Source of the DNA: Candidatus Paceibacterota bacterium
GTDB lineage: Bacteria > Patescibacteriota > Minisyncoccia > Minisyncoccales > GCA-002788555
Length of the DNA stretch: 36,082 bases
Direction: 5' to 3'
Assembly (NCBI GenBank): GCA_028716825.1
Contig: JAQUPA010000005.1
Location: forward strand, 1 to 36,082
How positions within the stretch are numbered: position 1 is the first letter of the stretch; every line of letters begins with the position of its first letter. Positions 8,437 to 15,325 of this stretch are shown piece by piece. A program made the position numbers and the translations under genes. Under the pieces are notes generated by a model. The model made no database searches. It was not told the DNA's origin and worked only from the letters and a program-made list of their open reading frames with translations.

Positions 8437-9591
8437 ATGAAAATTTGTATAGCTTCAGATGCATATTATCCTTATCCTTCGGGTGTTTCAGAATATACTT
8501 ATTATGTTGCAAAATATTTAAGAGAGTTTGGACATGAGGTCAAAATTTTAACTACGAATTATCCAAATGAAAAAGGTATTGTAGATAAAGACACAGAAAA
8601 AGATGTAAAAAGAATTGGCAGAGTTTTTTTTCTGCCAGCAAACAAATCTTACGCAACTCCGACAATTGGATTTAGAGTAAAAAGAATAGTCAGAGATTTT
8701 ATACGAAGAGAAAATTTTGACCTCCTTCATCTTCATACGCCCATGCTTCCCCCTGGTATTTCTTTTTATGCCCTTCGTGCTTCAAATACTGCAAATGTTG
8801 CTGTTTTTCATTCAACAACATTCAAATTTTGGAAAAGAGGGACATTCCTATATCAGAAATTTTTTAATAAATACAGGAAAAAATTAAATGGTCTAGTTGC
8901 TATATCTCCAAGCGCAAGGGATAGTGTTTCTTCTTATATTCCAGGGGATTATAAAATAATTCCCTGCGGAGTAGATAAAGAAAAATTTAACCCAAACGCA
9001 AAACCAAGAGAAGAGTTCTCAGATAAAAGACCCAAAATTCTTTATTTTGGAAGGTTAGACAGGAGAAAGGGCTTGCCCGAGCTTTTGAAAGTAATTCCTT
9101 TAATAAAAGAAGAAGTGCCAGATATTTTACTTATTGTTGCAGGCAGGGGGCGTCTTGAAAAAAAATGCAGAAAGATTGTCAGGGACCTTAATATTTCAAA
9201 ATCAGTTGTTTTTAAGGGATTTATTCCAGAAAAAGAAGTTCCATCTTATTATGCCTCTTGTGATGTTTATTGCTCGCCGGCCCTGGGAGGTGAATCATTT
9301 GGAATTGTGCTTGTTGAAGCCATGGCTTGCCAAAAAGCCGTTGCCGCTTCTCAAATTATAGGGTATGATTATGTTTTAAGAGACGGTTATAACGGATTAT
9401 TTTTTGACCCAAGAAGTCCTAAGGATATTGCGAAAAAACTTATAAGGCTCTTAAAAGACAAAGATTTAAGAGATAAGTTAGCGAGGAACAGTAAAGATTT
9501 TGTTAAGGACTATTCCTGGGAAAGAGTTGCAAAAAACATAGAAAATTATTATCTTGATATTGTAAAAAAGAGAAGAAAATTGCAATACTAA
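8437..9591 (+). CDS. GT4-family (GT-B fold) glycosyltransferase
   Basis: A 384-aa cytoplasmic or membrane-associated glycosyltransferase, probably retaining, using a nucleotide sugar. The N-terminal donor/acceptor domain begins MKICIASDAYYPYPSGVSEY, the pattern of PimA/GT4 enzymes. The C-terminal domain holds LYFGRLDRRKGLPELL and the E-x7-E motif (E286 and E294 in GGESFGIVLVEAMAC). Acceptor and sugar cannot be told from sequence; GT4 members of this kind often mannosylate lipids or build surface glycans. It follows lepA by 9 nt, probably by chance compaction. A long inverted repeat at its 3' end looks like its terminator. Confidence 0.85.
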   Translation: MKICIASDAYYPYPSGVSEYTYYVAKYLREFGHEVKILTTNYPNEKGIVDKDTEKDVKRIGRVFFLPANKSYATPTIGFRVKRIVRDFIRRENFDLLHLHTPMLPPGISFYALRASNTANVAVFHSTTFKFWKRGTFLYQKFFNKYRKKLNGLVAISPSARDSVSSYIPGDYKIIPCGVDKEKFNPNAKPREEFSDKRPKILYFGRLDRRKGLPELLKVIPLIKEEVPDILLIVAGRGRLEKKCRKIVRDLNISKSVVFKGFIPEKEVPSYYASCDVYCSPALGGESFGIVLVEAMACQKAVAASQIIGYDYVLRDGYNGLFFDPRSPKDIAKKLIRLLKDKDLRDKLARNSKDFVKDYSWERVAKNIENYYLDIVKKRRKLQY

Positions 9592-9624
9592 TTCTTCAGG
9601 GGCCTTTTCTTTTTTACAATTTTT
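9559..9624 (+). terminator. Long-stem terminator at the end of the glycosyltransferase gene
   Basis: The 17-nt arm at 9559-9575 (inside the coding end) pairs with 9604-9620, with one mismatch and a 28-nt loop, followed by TTTT. The right arm overlaps the ftsH -35 box, so the terminator and the next promoter share sequence. Confidence 0.5.
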
Positions 9625-9641
9625 GGTAGACTGGTTATATT
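9613..9641 (+). promoter_or_regulatory. Promoter for ftsH
   Basis: TTTACA (9613-9618, 5 of 6), a 17-nt spacer, and TATATT (9636-9641, 5 of 6). Transcription would start near 9648. A weak AGGA (9659-9662) precedes the ATG. Confidence 0.6.
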
Positions 9642-9672
9642 ATTTAGCCCTATATTCTAGGAAATTATTTAT

Positions 9673-11526
9673 ATGAAAGAGAAAAAGAATAATAAGATTT
9701 GGAAAAATATAATATATGTATTTTTGGGATTGCTTTTATTGGCAGCGCTTTTTTCTCTGTTTAATTTTTCAAAAAAAGTAGAAGAAGTTGGCGTAAATGC
9801 GCTTGCAGGACAAATTGAAAAAGGAGAGGTAAAAAAAATGGAGGTTGTGGGAGATAGAGTAAATATAGAATTAAAAGATGGCAAGAAAGAATTCGCAATC
9901 AGAGACACAAGCGCCCCCATGGAAGAAGTTTTAAAGAACTACGGAGTAGATAATATAGAACTTAAAGGAATTGAGATAGTTTATCGTTCCCAAGGAGATA
10001 GCAATACTTGGCTTTTTGTTATAATTTCAATTGTGCCTTTTATATTGATTATTTTCTTTTTTTGGTGGATGTTTAGGCAAGGACAGCAAGGAGCAACTCA
10101 AGCATTTTCTTTCGGAAGATCAAAAGCAAGAGAATACGGCGGTAGCGGAAAAATAAGAGAAAGAGTTACTTTCCGTGATGTAGCTGATCTTGAGGAAGCA
10201 AAACAAGAGCTTCAGGAAATTGTTGAATTTTTAAAAACCCCAAAGAAATTTTTAGACATGGGTGCAAGAATTCCAAGAGGAGTTTTGTTGGTTGGCCCTC
10301 CGGGATGTGGAAAAACACTACTTGCAAGAGCAGTTGCTGCAGAAGCTGGTGTTCCTTTCTTTTCAATCTCCGGATCTGAATTTGTTGAAATGTTTGTCGG
10401 CGTTGGAGCATCCCGAGTGAGAGATCTTTTTGCAAACGCCAGAAAGAATCAGCCCTCGATTATTTTCGTAGACGAATTAGATGCTGTTGGAAGGCATAGG
10501 GGTGCCGGGCTTGGCGGAGGACATGATGAAAGAGAACAAACGTTAAATCAAATTTTAGTTGAAATGGATGGTTTTGAAAGAGAGGCAACTTGCATTGTAA
10601 TGGCAGCAACCAATAGGCCAGATATTTTAGATCCCGCACTTTTACGGCCGGGAAGATTTGATCGTCATGTAATTTTGGACGAGCCAGATATTAAAGGAAG
10701 ACAAGAGATTTTAAAGATTCACACAAAAGATAAACCTTTGGAAAAGAATATTGATTTAAGGGAAATCGCAGAAAGAACTTCTGGTTTTTCAGGAGCTGAT
10801 ATTGCAAATTTGGTAAACGAAGCTGCGATTTTAGCTGCGAGAAAAAATAAAAAAGAAATTAATCAAGAAGATTTAAGAGAATCAATTGAAAAAGTTCTTT
10901 TGGGCCCCGAAAGGAAAAGCCATATTCTTTCAGAGAAGGAAAAAGAAATTGCAGCCTTCCACGAAGCAGGACATGCTCTTGTTTCTGCTTTTATGCCAGA
11001 CTCAGAGCCAGTCCATAAAATTTCTATTGTATCTCGTGGTATGGCAGCGGGTTACACCCTTAAGTTACCAAGCAGAGATAAATATTTAAAGACAAAAACA
11101 GAATTTGTTTCAGAATTAGCAACTTTACTTGGGGGATATGAGACAGAAAAGATGATTTTTAACGAAATCACCACGGGAGCTTCAAACGACCTTCGAAAAT
11201 CCACCGACCTTGCAAGAAAATTAGTTATGGAGTATGGTATGTCTCGTCTGGGCCCTGTGACTTTTGGTAAGAAAGAAAGCATGGTTTTTTTAGGAAAAGA
11301 GATTACAGAACAAAGAAATTTTTCAGAAGAAGTGGCAGAAAAAATTGACAAAGAAGTAGAAAGGCTTATAAATGAAGCAGAAAAAGATGCTAGTAGAGTT
11401 CTTGCTGAGAGAAAGCATCTTCTTGAAAAGATTGCAAAAAGATTAATAAAAGAAGAAACAATTGAAAGGAAGGAATTTGAAGAAATAATTGGCATAAATA
11501 TTCAACCCGCCAAAAAACAAAAGTAA
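9673..11526 (+). CDS. ftsH: ATP-dependent zinc metalloprotease FtsH
   Basis: FtsH is a membrane-anchored hexameric AAA+ protease that degrades misfolded membrane and regulatory proteins. The 617-aa protein has two transmembrane helices (about 12-31 and 115-134) flanking an extracytoplasmic region. The AAA+ module has Walker A GPPGCGKT (208-215), Walker [12 protein letters not shown] and the second region of homology [20 protein letters not shown]. The protease domain has HEAGH (430-434) plus the downstream [16 protein letters not shown] block carrying the third zinc ligand. It has its own promoter and is followed by two tRNA genes. It is one of five protein quality-control loci in this window. 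Confidence 0.98.
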   Translation: MKEKKNNKIWKNIIYVFLGLLLLAALFSLFNFSKKVEEVGVNALAGQIEKGEVKKMEVVGDRVNIELKDGKKEFAIRDTSAPMEEVLKNYGVDNIELKGIEIVYRSQGDSNTWLFVIISIVPFILIIFFFWWMFRQGQQGATQAFSFGRSKAREYGGSGKIRERVTFRDVADLEEAKQELQEIVEFLKTPKKFLDMGARIPRGVLLVGPPGCGKTLLARAVAAEAGVPFFSISGSEFVEMFVGVGASRVRDLFANARKNQPSIIFVDELDAVGRHRGAGLGGGHDEREQTLNQILVEMDGFEREATCIVMAATNRPDILDPALLRPGRFDRHVILDEPDIKGRQEILKIHTKDKPLEKNIDLREIAERTSGFSGADIANLVNEAAILAARKNKKEINQEDLRESIEKVLLGPERKSHILSEKEKEIAAFHEAGHALVSAFMPDSEPVHKISIVSRGMAAGYTLKLPSRDKYLKTKTEFVSELATLLGGYETEKMIFNEITTGASNDLRKSTDLARKLVMEYGMSRLGPVTFGKKESMVFLGKEITEQRNFSEEVAEKIDKEVERLINEAEKDASRVLAERKHLLEKIAKRLIKEETIERKEFEEIIGINIQPAKKQK

Positions 11527-11536
11527 ATCTTCATGG

Positions 11537-11609
11537 GCGCGTGTAGCTCAGTGGTTAGAGCACGTGACTTATAATCACGGGGTCGATGGTTCAAATCCAT
11601 CCACGCGCA
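11537..11609 (+). tRNA. tRNA-Ile (anticodon UAU)
   Basis: A complete cloverleaf of 73 nt. Acceptor GCGCGTG pairs with CACGCGC, the D arm is TAGCTCAGTGGTTAGAGC, and the anticodon stem CGTGA/TCACG encloses loop CTTATAA with anticodon TAT at 11570-11572. The T arm is GATGG-TTCAAAT-CCATC and the discriminator is A. CCA is not encoded (ACC then T follows). Most bacteria read AUA with a CAU anticodon modified to lysidine, so a plain UAU isoleucine tRNA is uncommon. Confidence 0.93.
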
Positions 11610-11670
11610 CCTCGTGTATTTTAAAAAATAAATCCAGAGTAGACTATGCTTATTGATTTGGATTGTAAGA

Positions 11671-11744
11671 GGGCAGTTAGCTCAGTTGGTTAGAGCGCAT
11701 GGTCGACATCCATGAGGTCATAGGTTCGAATCCTATACTGCCCA
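11671..11744 (+). tRNA. tRNA-Val (anticodon GAC)
   Basis: A 74-nt cloverleaf with acceptor GGGCAGT/ACTGCCC, T arm ATAGG-TTCGAAT-CCTAT and discriminator A, without encoded CCA. The anticodon stem CATGG/CCATG encloses loop TCGACAT, so the anticodon is GAC (11705-11707). Position 33 is C instead of the near-universal U. Confidence 0.9.
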
Positions 11745-11779
11745 CCGAAAGGTACAAATTAATTTTATTTAAAGATAGA

Positions 11780-11802
11780 GAGTAAAAGCATTAATTTTAC
11801 TC
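11780..11802 (+). promoter_or_regulatory. Hairpin in the rplS leader
   Basis: GAGTAAAA (11780-11787) pairs perfectly with TTTTACTC (11795-11802) around a 7-nt loop, ending 10 nt before the rplS ATG. It would occlude or set the spacing of the ribosome entry site, since no Shine-Dalgarno is visible. A role in autoregulation is only inference. Confidence 0.35.
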
Positions 11803-11812
11803 CTATAAAATT

Positions 11813-12286
11813 ATGGCAGAAATAAATGTTTTAAAATTAGGAGGGATAAAAGAAAATTTACCCGAAATGAGAGCGGGGGACACTGTTAGAGTTTCGGAAA
11901 AAATTTTAGAGAAGAGCAAGAAAAAATCTCAGGTTTTTGAGGGTATTTTGATTTCAAAAAAACATGGCAAAGGCATAAATGCTACTTTCACCCTAAGAGC
12001 TAATGTTGGTGGAGTAGGTGTTGAGAAAACATATCCTTGGCATTCTCCGTTAATTGAAAAAATACAAGTAATAAAGAAGGGAAAAGCAAGAAGGGCAAAG
12101 CTTTATTATCTAAGAGAAAAAGCAGAGAAGAAGATTAGAAGAAAATTGAAATCAAAAAGAGTTCAAGTAGTAGAAGAAGTCTATAAAGAGAAAACCAAAG
12201 AAGTAGAAAAAAAAGAAGCTAATAAAAAAGAGATTCCCAGGGAAATAAAAAGCAAAGAGGAGAAGGAAAAACCAGAAAAAAAATAG
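11813..12286 (+). CDS. rplS: 50S ribosomal protein L19 with charged C-terminal tail
   Basis: L19 sits at the 30S-50S interface and contacts bridge B8. The 157-aa product has the family core: MRAGDTVRVSEKI, VFEGILISKKHGKGINATFT, GVGVEKTYPWHSPLIEKI, then the terminal RRAKLYYLRE block ending near residue 105. The remaining 45-50 residues are an almost purely Lys/Glu tail (EKTKEVEKKEANKKE and similar), longer than the usual 115-120-aa protein. The tail looks disordered or helical and has no recognisable domain. A tRNA-Leu gene starts 4 nt after the stop and may share the transcript. Confidence 0.95.
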   Translation: MAEINVLKLGGIKENLPEMRAGDTVRVSEKILEKSKKKSQVFEGILISKKHGKGINATFTLRANVGGVGVEKTYPWHSPLIEKIQVIKKGKARRAKLYYLREKAEKKIRRKLKSKRVQVVEEVYKEKTKEVEKKEANKKEIPREIKSKEEKEKPEKK

Positions 12287-12290
12287 AAAA

Positions 12291-12374
12291 GCCCAGGTGG
12301 CGGAATTGGTATACGCGGCAGCTTGAGGAGCTGTGCTCTTTTTGGGCATGCGGGTTCGACTCCCGCCCTGGGCA
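12291..12374 (+). tRNA. tRNA-Leu (anticodon GAG)
   Basis: An 84-nt class II tRNA with acceptor GCCCAGG/CCTGGGC, anticodon loop TTGAGGA with anticodon GAG at 12325-12327, long variable arm, T arm GCGGG-TTCGACT-CCCGC and discriminator A. CCA is not encoded. An apparent longer start for the next gene at 12323 falls inside this tRNA and is not real. Confidence 0.95.
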
Positions 12375-12385
12375 TATTTACTCTT

Positions 12386-12907
12386 ATGATTTTAAAAATC
12401 GGACATCGTGGGGCTTGTGGTTATGAACCAGAAAATACTCTACGTTCTTTTGAAAAAGCCCTCCAACTCGGGGTTGATATGATAGAATTAGACGTGCGTA
12501 TTTGTAAAAGTGGCGACTTGGTTGTTATACATGATGATAAGCTTGAAAGAACTACAAACGGAGAGGGTAGAGTTTCGGAAAAGTGGCTCTATGACTTACG
12601 AAAATTAGATGCCGGCAAAGGCGAGAAAATTCCTCTTCTTGAAGAAGTACTGGATTTAATTTCCGGAAAAGCAAAAGTAAATATTGAGCTTAAAGAGGAA
12701 AACATTGCAAATTATGTATTTGAAATAATCGAAAAATACATAAAAGGCGATAAATGGTCTCAAGATGATTTTTTGATATCTTCTTTTCATCTTCCAGCAC
12801 TACAGGAATTCGATAATTTAAATCCCGATATAAAAACAGGTCTTTTAACCTTTTTTTGCCGAAGAATCTTAAAAAAATTGTCAGAAAAGTTAATATTCAT
12901 TCTGTAA
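12386..12907 (+). CDS. Glycerophosphodiester phosphodiesterase, N-terminal part (frame broken near 12857)
   Basis: GDPD enzymes hydrolyse glycerophosphodiesters to glycerol-3-phosphate and an alcohol. The start is the ATG at 12386 (MILKIGHRGACGYEPENT). Catalytic and metal residues are present: H7-R8, E34 and D36 in MIELDVR, H49 in VVIHDD, and IELKE. The reading frame is intact to about residue 157 (TGLLTFF) and then runs into unrelated residues and a stop at 12905-12907. The true C-terminal part continues in the -1 frame from about 12856. One extra T in the T7 run at 12851-12857 would restore a single protein of about 226 aa. It could be a pseudogene, a sequencing or assembly indel, or a slippage site. 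Confidence 0.8.
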   Translation: MILKIGHRGACGYEPENTLRSFEKALQLGVDMIELDVRICKSGDLVVIHDDKLERTTNGEGRVSEKWLYDLRKLDAGKGEKIPLLEEVLDLISGKAKVNIELKEENIANYVFEIIEKYIKGDKWSQDDFLISSFHLPALQEFDNLNPDIKTGLLTFFCRRILKKLSEKLIFIL

Positions 12908-13065
12908 ATCCTTCAGCTACTTTGATAAATAAAAATTTTATTGGTGATATGAAAAAGAAAAACACGAAAGTATTTGTTTGGACGGTAAACAATCCTGAAG
13001 ATATTCAAAAAATGAAATTGGCAGGAGTAGATGGTATAATATCTGATTATCCAGATAGAATATAA
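12856..13065 (+). pseudogene. Glycerophosphodiester phosphodiesterase, C-terminal part in a shifted frame
   Basis: This frame encodes the missing end of the GDPD barrel: SVNPSATLINKNFI, then KVFVWTVNNPEDIQKM and AGVDGIISDYPDRI, the family's canonical final strands. It has no start codon of its own beyond a TTG at 12856 and no Shine-Dalgarno, so it is best read as the second half of the gene that starts at 12386, displaced by one nucleotide. Conservation up to the last residue suggests the frameshift is very recent or artefactual. Confidence 0.75.
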
Positions 13066-13095
13066 TTTTTTATATTTAAGAATTCAGAAAAGTTT

Positions 13096-13581
13096 ATGAT
13101 TTTTAAAAAACATTCTCTTAAGACAGGCATTAGTTTCGGCTTGACTTCGGCGGTAATTACTACCCTTGGCTTGATGGTGGGATTAAATTCAAGCACTCGT
13201 TCAAAACTTGCTGTTATTGGTGGTATTTTGATCATTGCAATTGCTGATGCTTTTTCAGATGCCCTTGGGATTCACGTTTCAGAGGAATCAGAAAACAAAC
13301 ATACGAAAAGAGAAATTTGGGAGTCAACAATTTGTACTTTTTTAGCAAAATTTTTATTTGCCTTGACATTTATTATCCCAGTATTAACATTTGAATTACA
13401 GAAAGCGGTAATTATAAGTATTTTTTGGGGCCTGTTTTTGATCGCATTAGTTAGTTTTTATATTGCAAAAGATCAAAAAAAGAGACCATTTAAAATCGTT
13501 CTTGAGCATCTTTTAACAACAATAGTGGTGATATTATTTTCACACTATGTCGGTCTTTGGATATCTTCGGTTTTTATGTAA
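13096..13581 (+). CDS. VIT1/CCC1-like integral membrane protein
   Basis: A 161-aa protein with about four to five transmembrane segments. The opening LKTGISFGLTSAVITTLGLMVGL and the following LAVIGGILIIAIADAFSDALGIH match the first two helices of the VIT/CCC1 family, whose members move iron or manganese across membranes. A polar segment (SEESENKHTKREIW) separates the two halves, where full-length members carry a metal-binding cytoplasmic domain. Here it is much shorter than usual (family members about 230 aa). The substrate is therefore uncertain. tRNA-Val starts 2 nt after the stop. Confidence 0.65.
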   Translation: MIFKKHSLKTGISFGLTSAVITTLGLMVGLNSSTRSKLAVIGGILIIAIADAFSDALGIHVSEESENKHTKREIWESTICTFLAKFLFALTFIIPVLTFELQKAVIISIFWGLFLIALVSFYIAKDQKKRPFKIVLEHLLTTIVVILFSHYVGLWISSVFM

Positions 13582-13583
13582 AT

Positions 13584-13657
13584 GGGCGGCTAGCTCAGCT
13601 GGTTAGAGCGTCTGACTTACATTCAGAAGGTCGAGGGTTCGAGTCCTTCGCCGCCCA
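13584..13657 (+). tRNA. tRNA-Val (anticodon UAC)
   Basis: 74 nt with acceptor GGGCGGC/GCCGCCC, anticodon stem TCTGA/TCAGA, loop CTTACAT, anticodon TAC at 13618-13620, T arm GAGGG-TTCGAGT-CCTTC (one G-T pair) and discriminator A. It has normal U33, unlike the GAC isoacceptor at 11671. CCA is not encoded. Confidence 0.95.
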
Positions 13658-13698
13658 AACGTTGTAAAAATTTATAATTTTGATATAAATTGTTTTAT

Positions 13699-13771
13699 GC
13701 TGCAGTAGCCAAGGCGGTCACGGCACATGTCTGAAAAACATGGGATCTCGGTTCGATTCCGAGCTGCAGCA
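13699..13771 (+). tRNA. tRNA-Phe (anticodon GAA)
   Basis: 73 nt with acceptor GCTGCAG/CTGCAGC, anticodon stem CATGT/ACATG, loop CTGAAAA, anticodon GAA at 13733-13735, T arm CTCGG-TTCGATT-CCGAG and discriminator A. CCA is not encoded. Confidence 0.95.
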
Positions 13772-13842
13772 CAAAAAACGAATGGCATAGGACGAATAGC
13801 TTATAATAAAATTGTTATTAGTTTTATGCTATTTGTAAACAA

Positions 13843-13914
13843 GCGGGTGTCGTATAGTGGCTATTACGCTACCTTGCCAAGGTAGTAACGGCGGTTCAAT
13901 TCCGCTCACCCGCT
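13843..13914 (+). tRNA. tRNA-Gly (anticodon GCC)
   Basis: 72 nt with acceptor GCGGGTG/CACCCGC, anticodon stem CTACC/GGTAG, loop TTGCCAA, anticodon GCC at 13876-13878, T arm GGCGG-TTCAATT-CCGCT and discriminator U, usual for tRNA-Gly. CCA is not encoded. Confidence 0.95.
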
Positions 13915-13926
13915 CAATGATTCGCA

Positions 13927-13971
13927 AAATTAAAATTAGCAGTCTCAGCACTTGACTGCTAATTTTAATTT
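13927..13971 (+). promoter_or_regulatory. CIRCE operator (HrcA binding site), variant, within an 18-bp-arm palindrome
   Basis: TTAGCAGTC (13936-13944), 9 nt, GACTGCTAA (13954-13962). This matches the CIRCE consensus TTAGCACTC-N9-GAGTGCTAA except for one position in each arm, changed symmetrically so that the palindrome is kept. The arms extend outward as perfect AT-rich complements to 13927 and 13971, giving 18-bp arms. It lies 35 nt upstream of hrcA, the gene for its known repressor, and overlaps the -35 box of the probable promoter. Confidence 0.9.
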
Positions 13972-13979
13972 GCTAAAAT
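13952..13979 (+). promoter_or_regulatory. Promoter of the hrcA-grpE-dnaK-dnaJ operon
   Basis: TTGACT (13952-13957, 5 of 6), a 16-nt spacer, and TAAAAT (13974-13979, 5 of 6) with an extended TGC at 13971-13973. The -35 lies in the right arm of the CIRCE palindrome, so bound HrcA would block RNA polymerase. Transcription would start near 13986, leaving a leader of about 20 nt. Confidence 0.65.
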
Positions 13980-14005
13980 AGTTAATTGGGTAAGATTTTA
14001 AAAAA

Positions 14006-14722
14006 ATGAAAAAAAGGCAAGAAAAACTTCTTAAGCTGATAGTAAAAGAATATGTTAAGACAGCAGATCCGATTAGCTCACAGTATTTATTAGAAAAATA
14101 CAATTTAGATATTTGTTCAGCAACCATAAGGCTGGATATGGCGGAGTTAACGGAAAGTGGGTATCTTTTAAAGCCTCATACTTCTTCTGGTAGAATTCCT
14201 ACAGAAAAAGCATATAGATTTTTTATAAGAAAGATATCAGAACCAAAGCTTTCTCAAAACACCGAAAAGAAAATCGAGAAGATTTTTGAAAAGAAAGAAA
14301 AGGAAAATGTAACTCATGACCTTGGAAGATTTCTTTCTAGCACTTCAAAAAATGTAAGTCTTTTATTTTTTGGAGAAGAAGCGACATGGCAAGGGCTTTC
14401 ACTTTTGTTTTCTCAGCCAGAGTTTTATGATCTTCATGAAGTTTTAGATTTTACAAGAGCTTTTGAAGACATTTTTGAATCTTTAAGAATGGGCGTTGAG
14501 ATGGGTTTTGATGATTTTTTTGAGGACGATGAAGAAGAAGATCACGACGTAAAAGTATTTATTGGCAGAAATAATCCATTTGTAAGAAGTGATGATTTAA
14601 GTTTAGTTTTTTCTAATTGGGACGAGGGATCAATAGGGATTTTAGGTCCCACAAGAATGGATTATTTAAGAAACATTGCATTAATTAAAAAAGCAAAAGA
14701 CCTTCTTAATAGAAGTTTTTAA
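14006..14722 (+). CDS. hrcA: Heat-inducible transcription repressor HrcA, short form
   Basis: HrcA binds CIRCE and represses chaperone genes until heat stress titrates it. The 238-aa protein keeps the N-terminal winged helix (about 1-75), with TADPISSQYLLEKY, SATIRLDMAELTESGYLLKPHTSSGRIPTEKAYRFF, the most conserved part of the family. The C-terminal region is about 100 residues shorter than the usual 340. It carries an acidic stretch (DDFFEDDEEEDHD, about 169-181) before a final GSIGILGPTRMDYLRNIALI block typical of the HrcA C-terminus. It is the first gene of hrcA-grpE-dnaK-dnaJ, directly downstream of a CIRCE site, so it is autoregulated. Confidence 0.95.
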   Translation: MKKRQEKLLKLIVKEYVKTADPISSQYLLEKYNLDICSATIRLDMAELTESGYLLKPHTSSGRIPTEKAYRFFIRKISEPKLSQNTEKKIEKIFEKKEKENVTHDLGRFLSSTSKNVSLLFFGEEATWQGLSLLFSQPEFYDLHEVLDFTRAFEDIFESLRMGVEMGFDDFFEDDEEEDHDVKVFIGRNNPFVRSDDLSLVFSNWDEGSIGILGPTRMDYLRNIALIKKAKDLLNRSF

Positions 14723-14735
14723 CAGATTTTTTAAT

Positions 14736-15278
14736 ATGAAAAAAGAAAAGAAAAAAAAAGATGAAAAGATAGAATATGTTGAAAATTTAGACGAAGAAGC
14801 TGGAAATATAGATATTAAAAAAAAGATAAAGAAAATTAAGAGTCAGCTAAAACAATGCCAAAAGGAAAAAGAGGGATATCTTAAAGGATGGCAGAAAGAA
14901 AGAGCAGAATTTATAAATTACAGAAAAGCAGAGGAAAAATCTTTAGAGCATAAGGAAGGCGCATTAAAAATTGAAATTATAAGTGAAATTTTACCAATTC
15001 TAGATAACCTTGAAAGAGCAGAAAAGGATATGCCAAAAGATTTAAAAAATAATAACTGGGTCAAAGGAATGATGAATATTAAAGAGCAAATGAAAAACTT
15101 TTTAAAAAGAGAAGGGGTTGAGGAAATGAAAGAAGAAAAAATATTTAATCCTGAGATTCATGAAGCAGTAGCAGTGGGTAAGGGCGAAGAAGATGAAATT
15201 TTAGAAATTTTCCAAAAAGGATATTTTTTAAACGGTAGGGTCTTAAGACCCGCTAAAGTAAAGGTTGCTCAAAAATAA
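14736..15278 (+). CDS. grpE: Nucleotide exchange factor GrpE
   Basis: GrpE dimerises and releases ADP from DnaK. The 180-aa product begins with a charged disordered region and a long coiled coil (about 30-75, with YLKGWQKERAEFINYRKAEE, the family's conserved stretch). It then has the four-helix bundle (IISEILPILDNLERA) and a C-terminal beta-wing domain (GVEEMKEEKIFNPEIHEAVA; QKGYFLNGRVLRPAKVKVAQ). Start at the ATG 13 nt after hrcA. All residues expected for function are present. Confidence 0.96.
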   Translation: MKKEKKKKDEKIEYVENLDEEAGNIDIKKKIKKIKSQLKQCQKEKEGYLKGWQKERAEFINYRKAEEKSLEHKEGALKIEIISEILPILDNLERAEKDMPKDLKNNNWVKGMMNIKEQMKNFLKREGVEEMKEEKIFNPEIHEAVAVGKGEEDEILEIFQKGYFLNGRVLRPAKVKVAQK

Positions 15279-15284
15279 TTATGG

Positions 15285-15315
15285 AGCTAACGCATTAAAT
15301 TTTTATCGCGTTGCT
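15285..15315 (+). promoter_or_regulatory. Possible leader hairpin between grpE and dnaK
   Basis: AGC-T-AACGC (15285-15293) pairs with GCGTT-GCT (15308-15315), with one bulged T and a 14-nt loop, just before the dnaK ATG at 15326. It could tune dnaK translation or mRNA stability. No T-run follows, so it is not a terminator. Confidence 0.3.
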
Positions 15316-15325
15316 CAACAAATTT

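Noticed and set aside
11052-11495. A 147-codon open frame antisense to ftsH
   Set aside because: Ser/Phe-rich translation typical of the complement of Lys/Glu-rich coding sequence. No homology is recognised.
12851-12857. Programmed -1 frameshifting as the main explanation for the split GDPD
   Set aside because: The slippery run is present, but I see no clear stimulatory pseudoknot downstream, and a one-base homopolymer error explains it more simply. It stays an open alternative.
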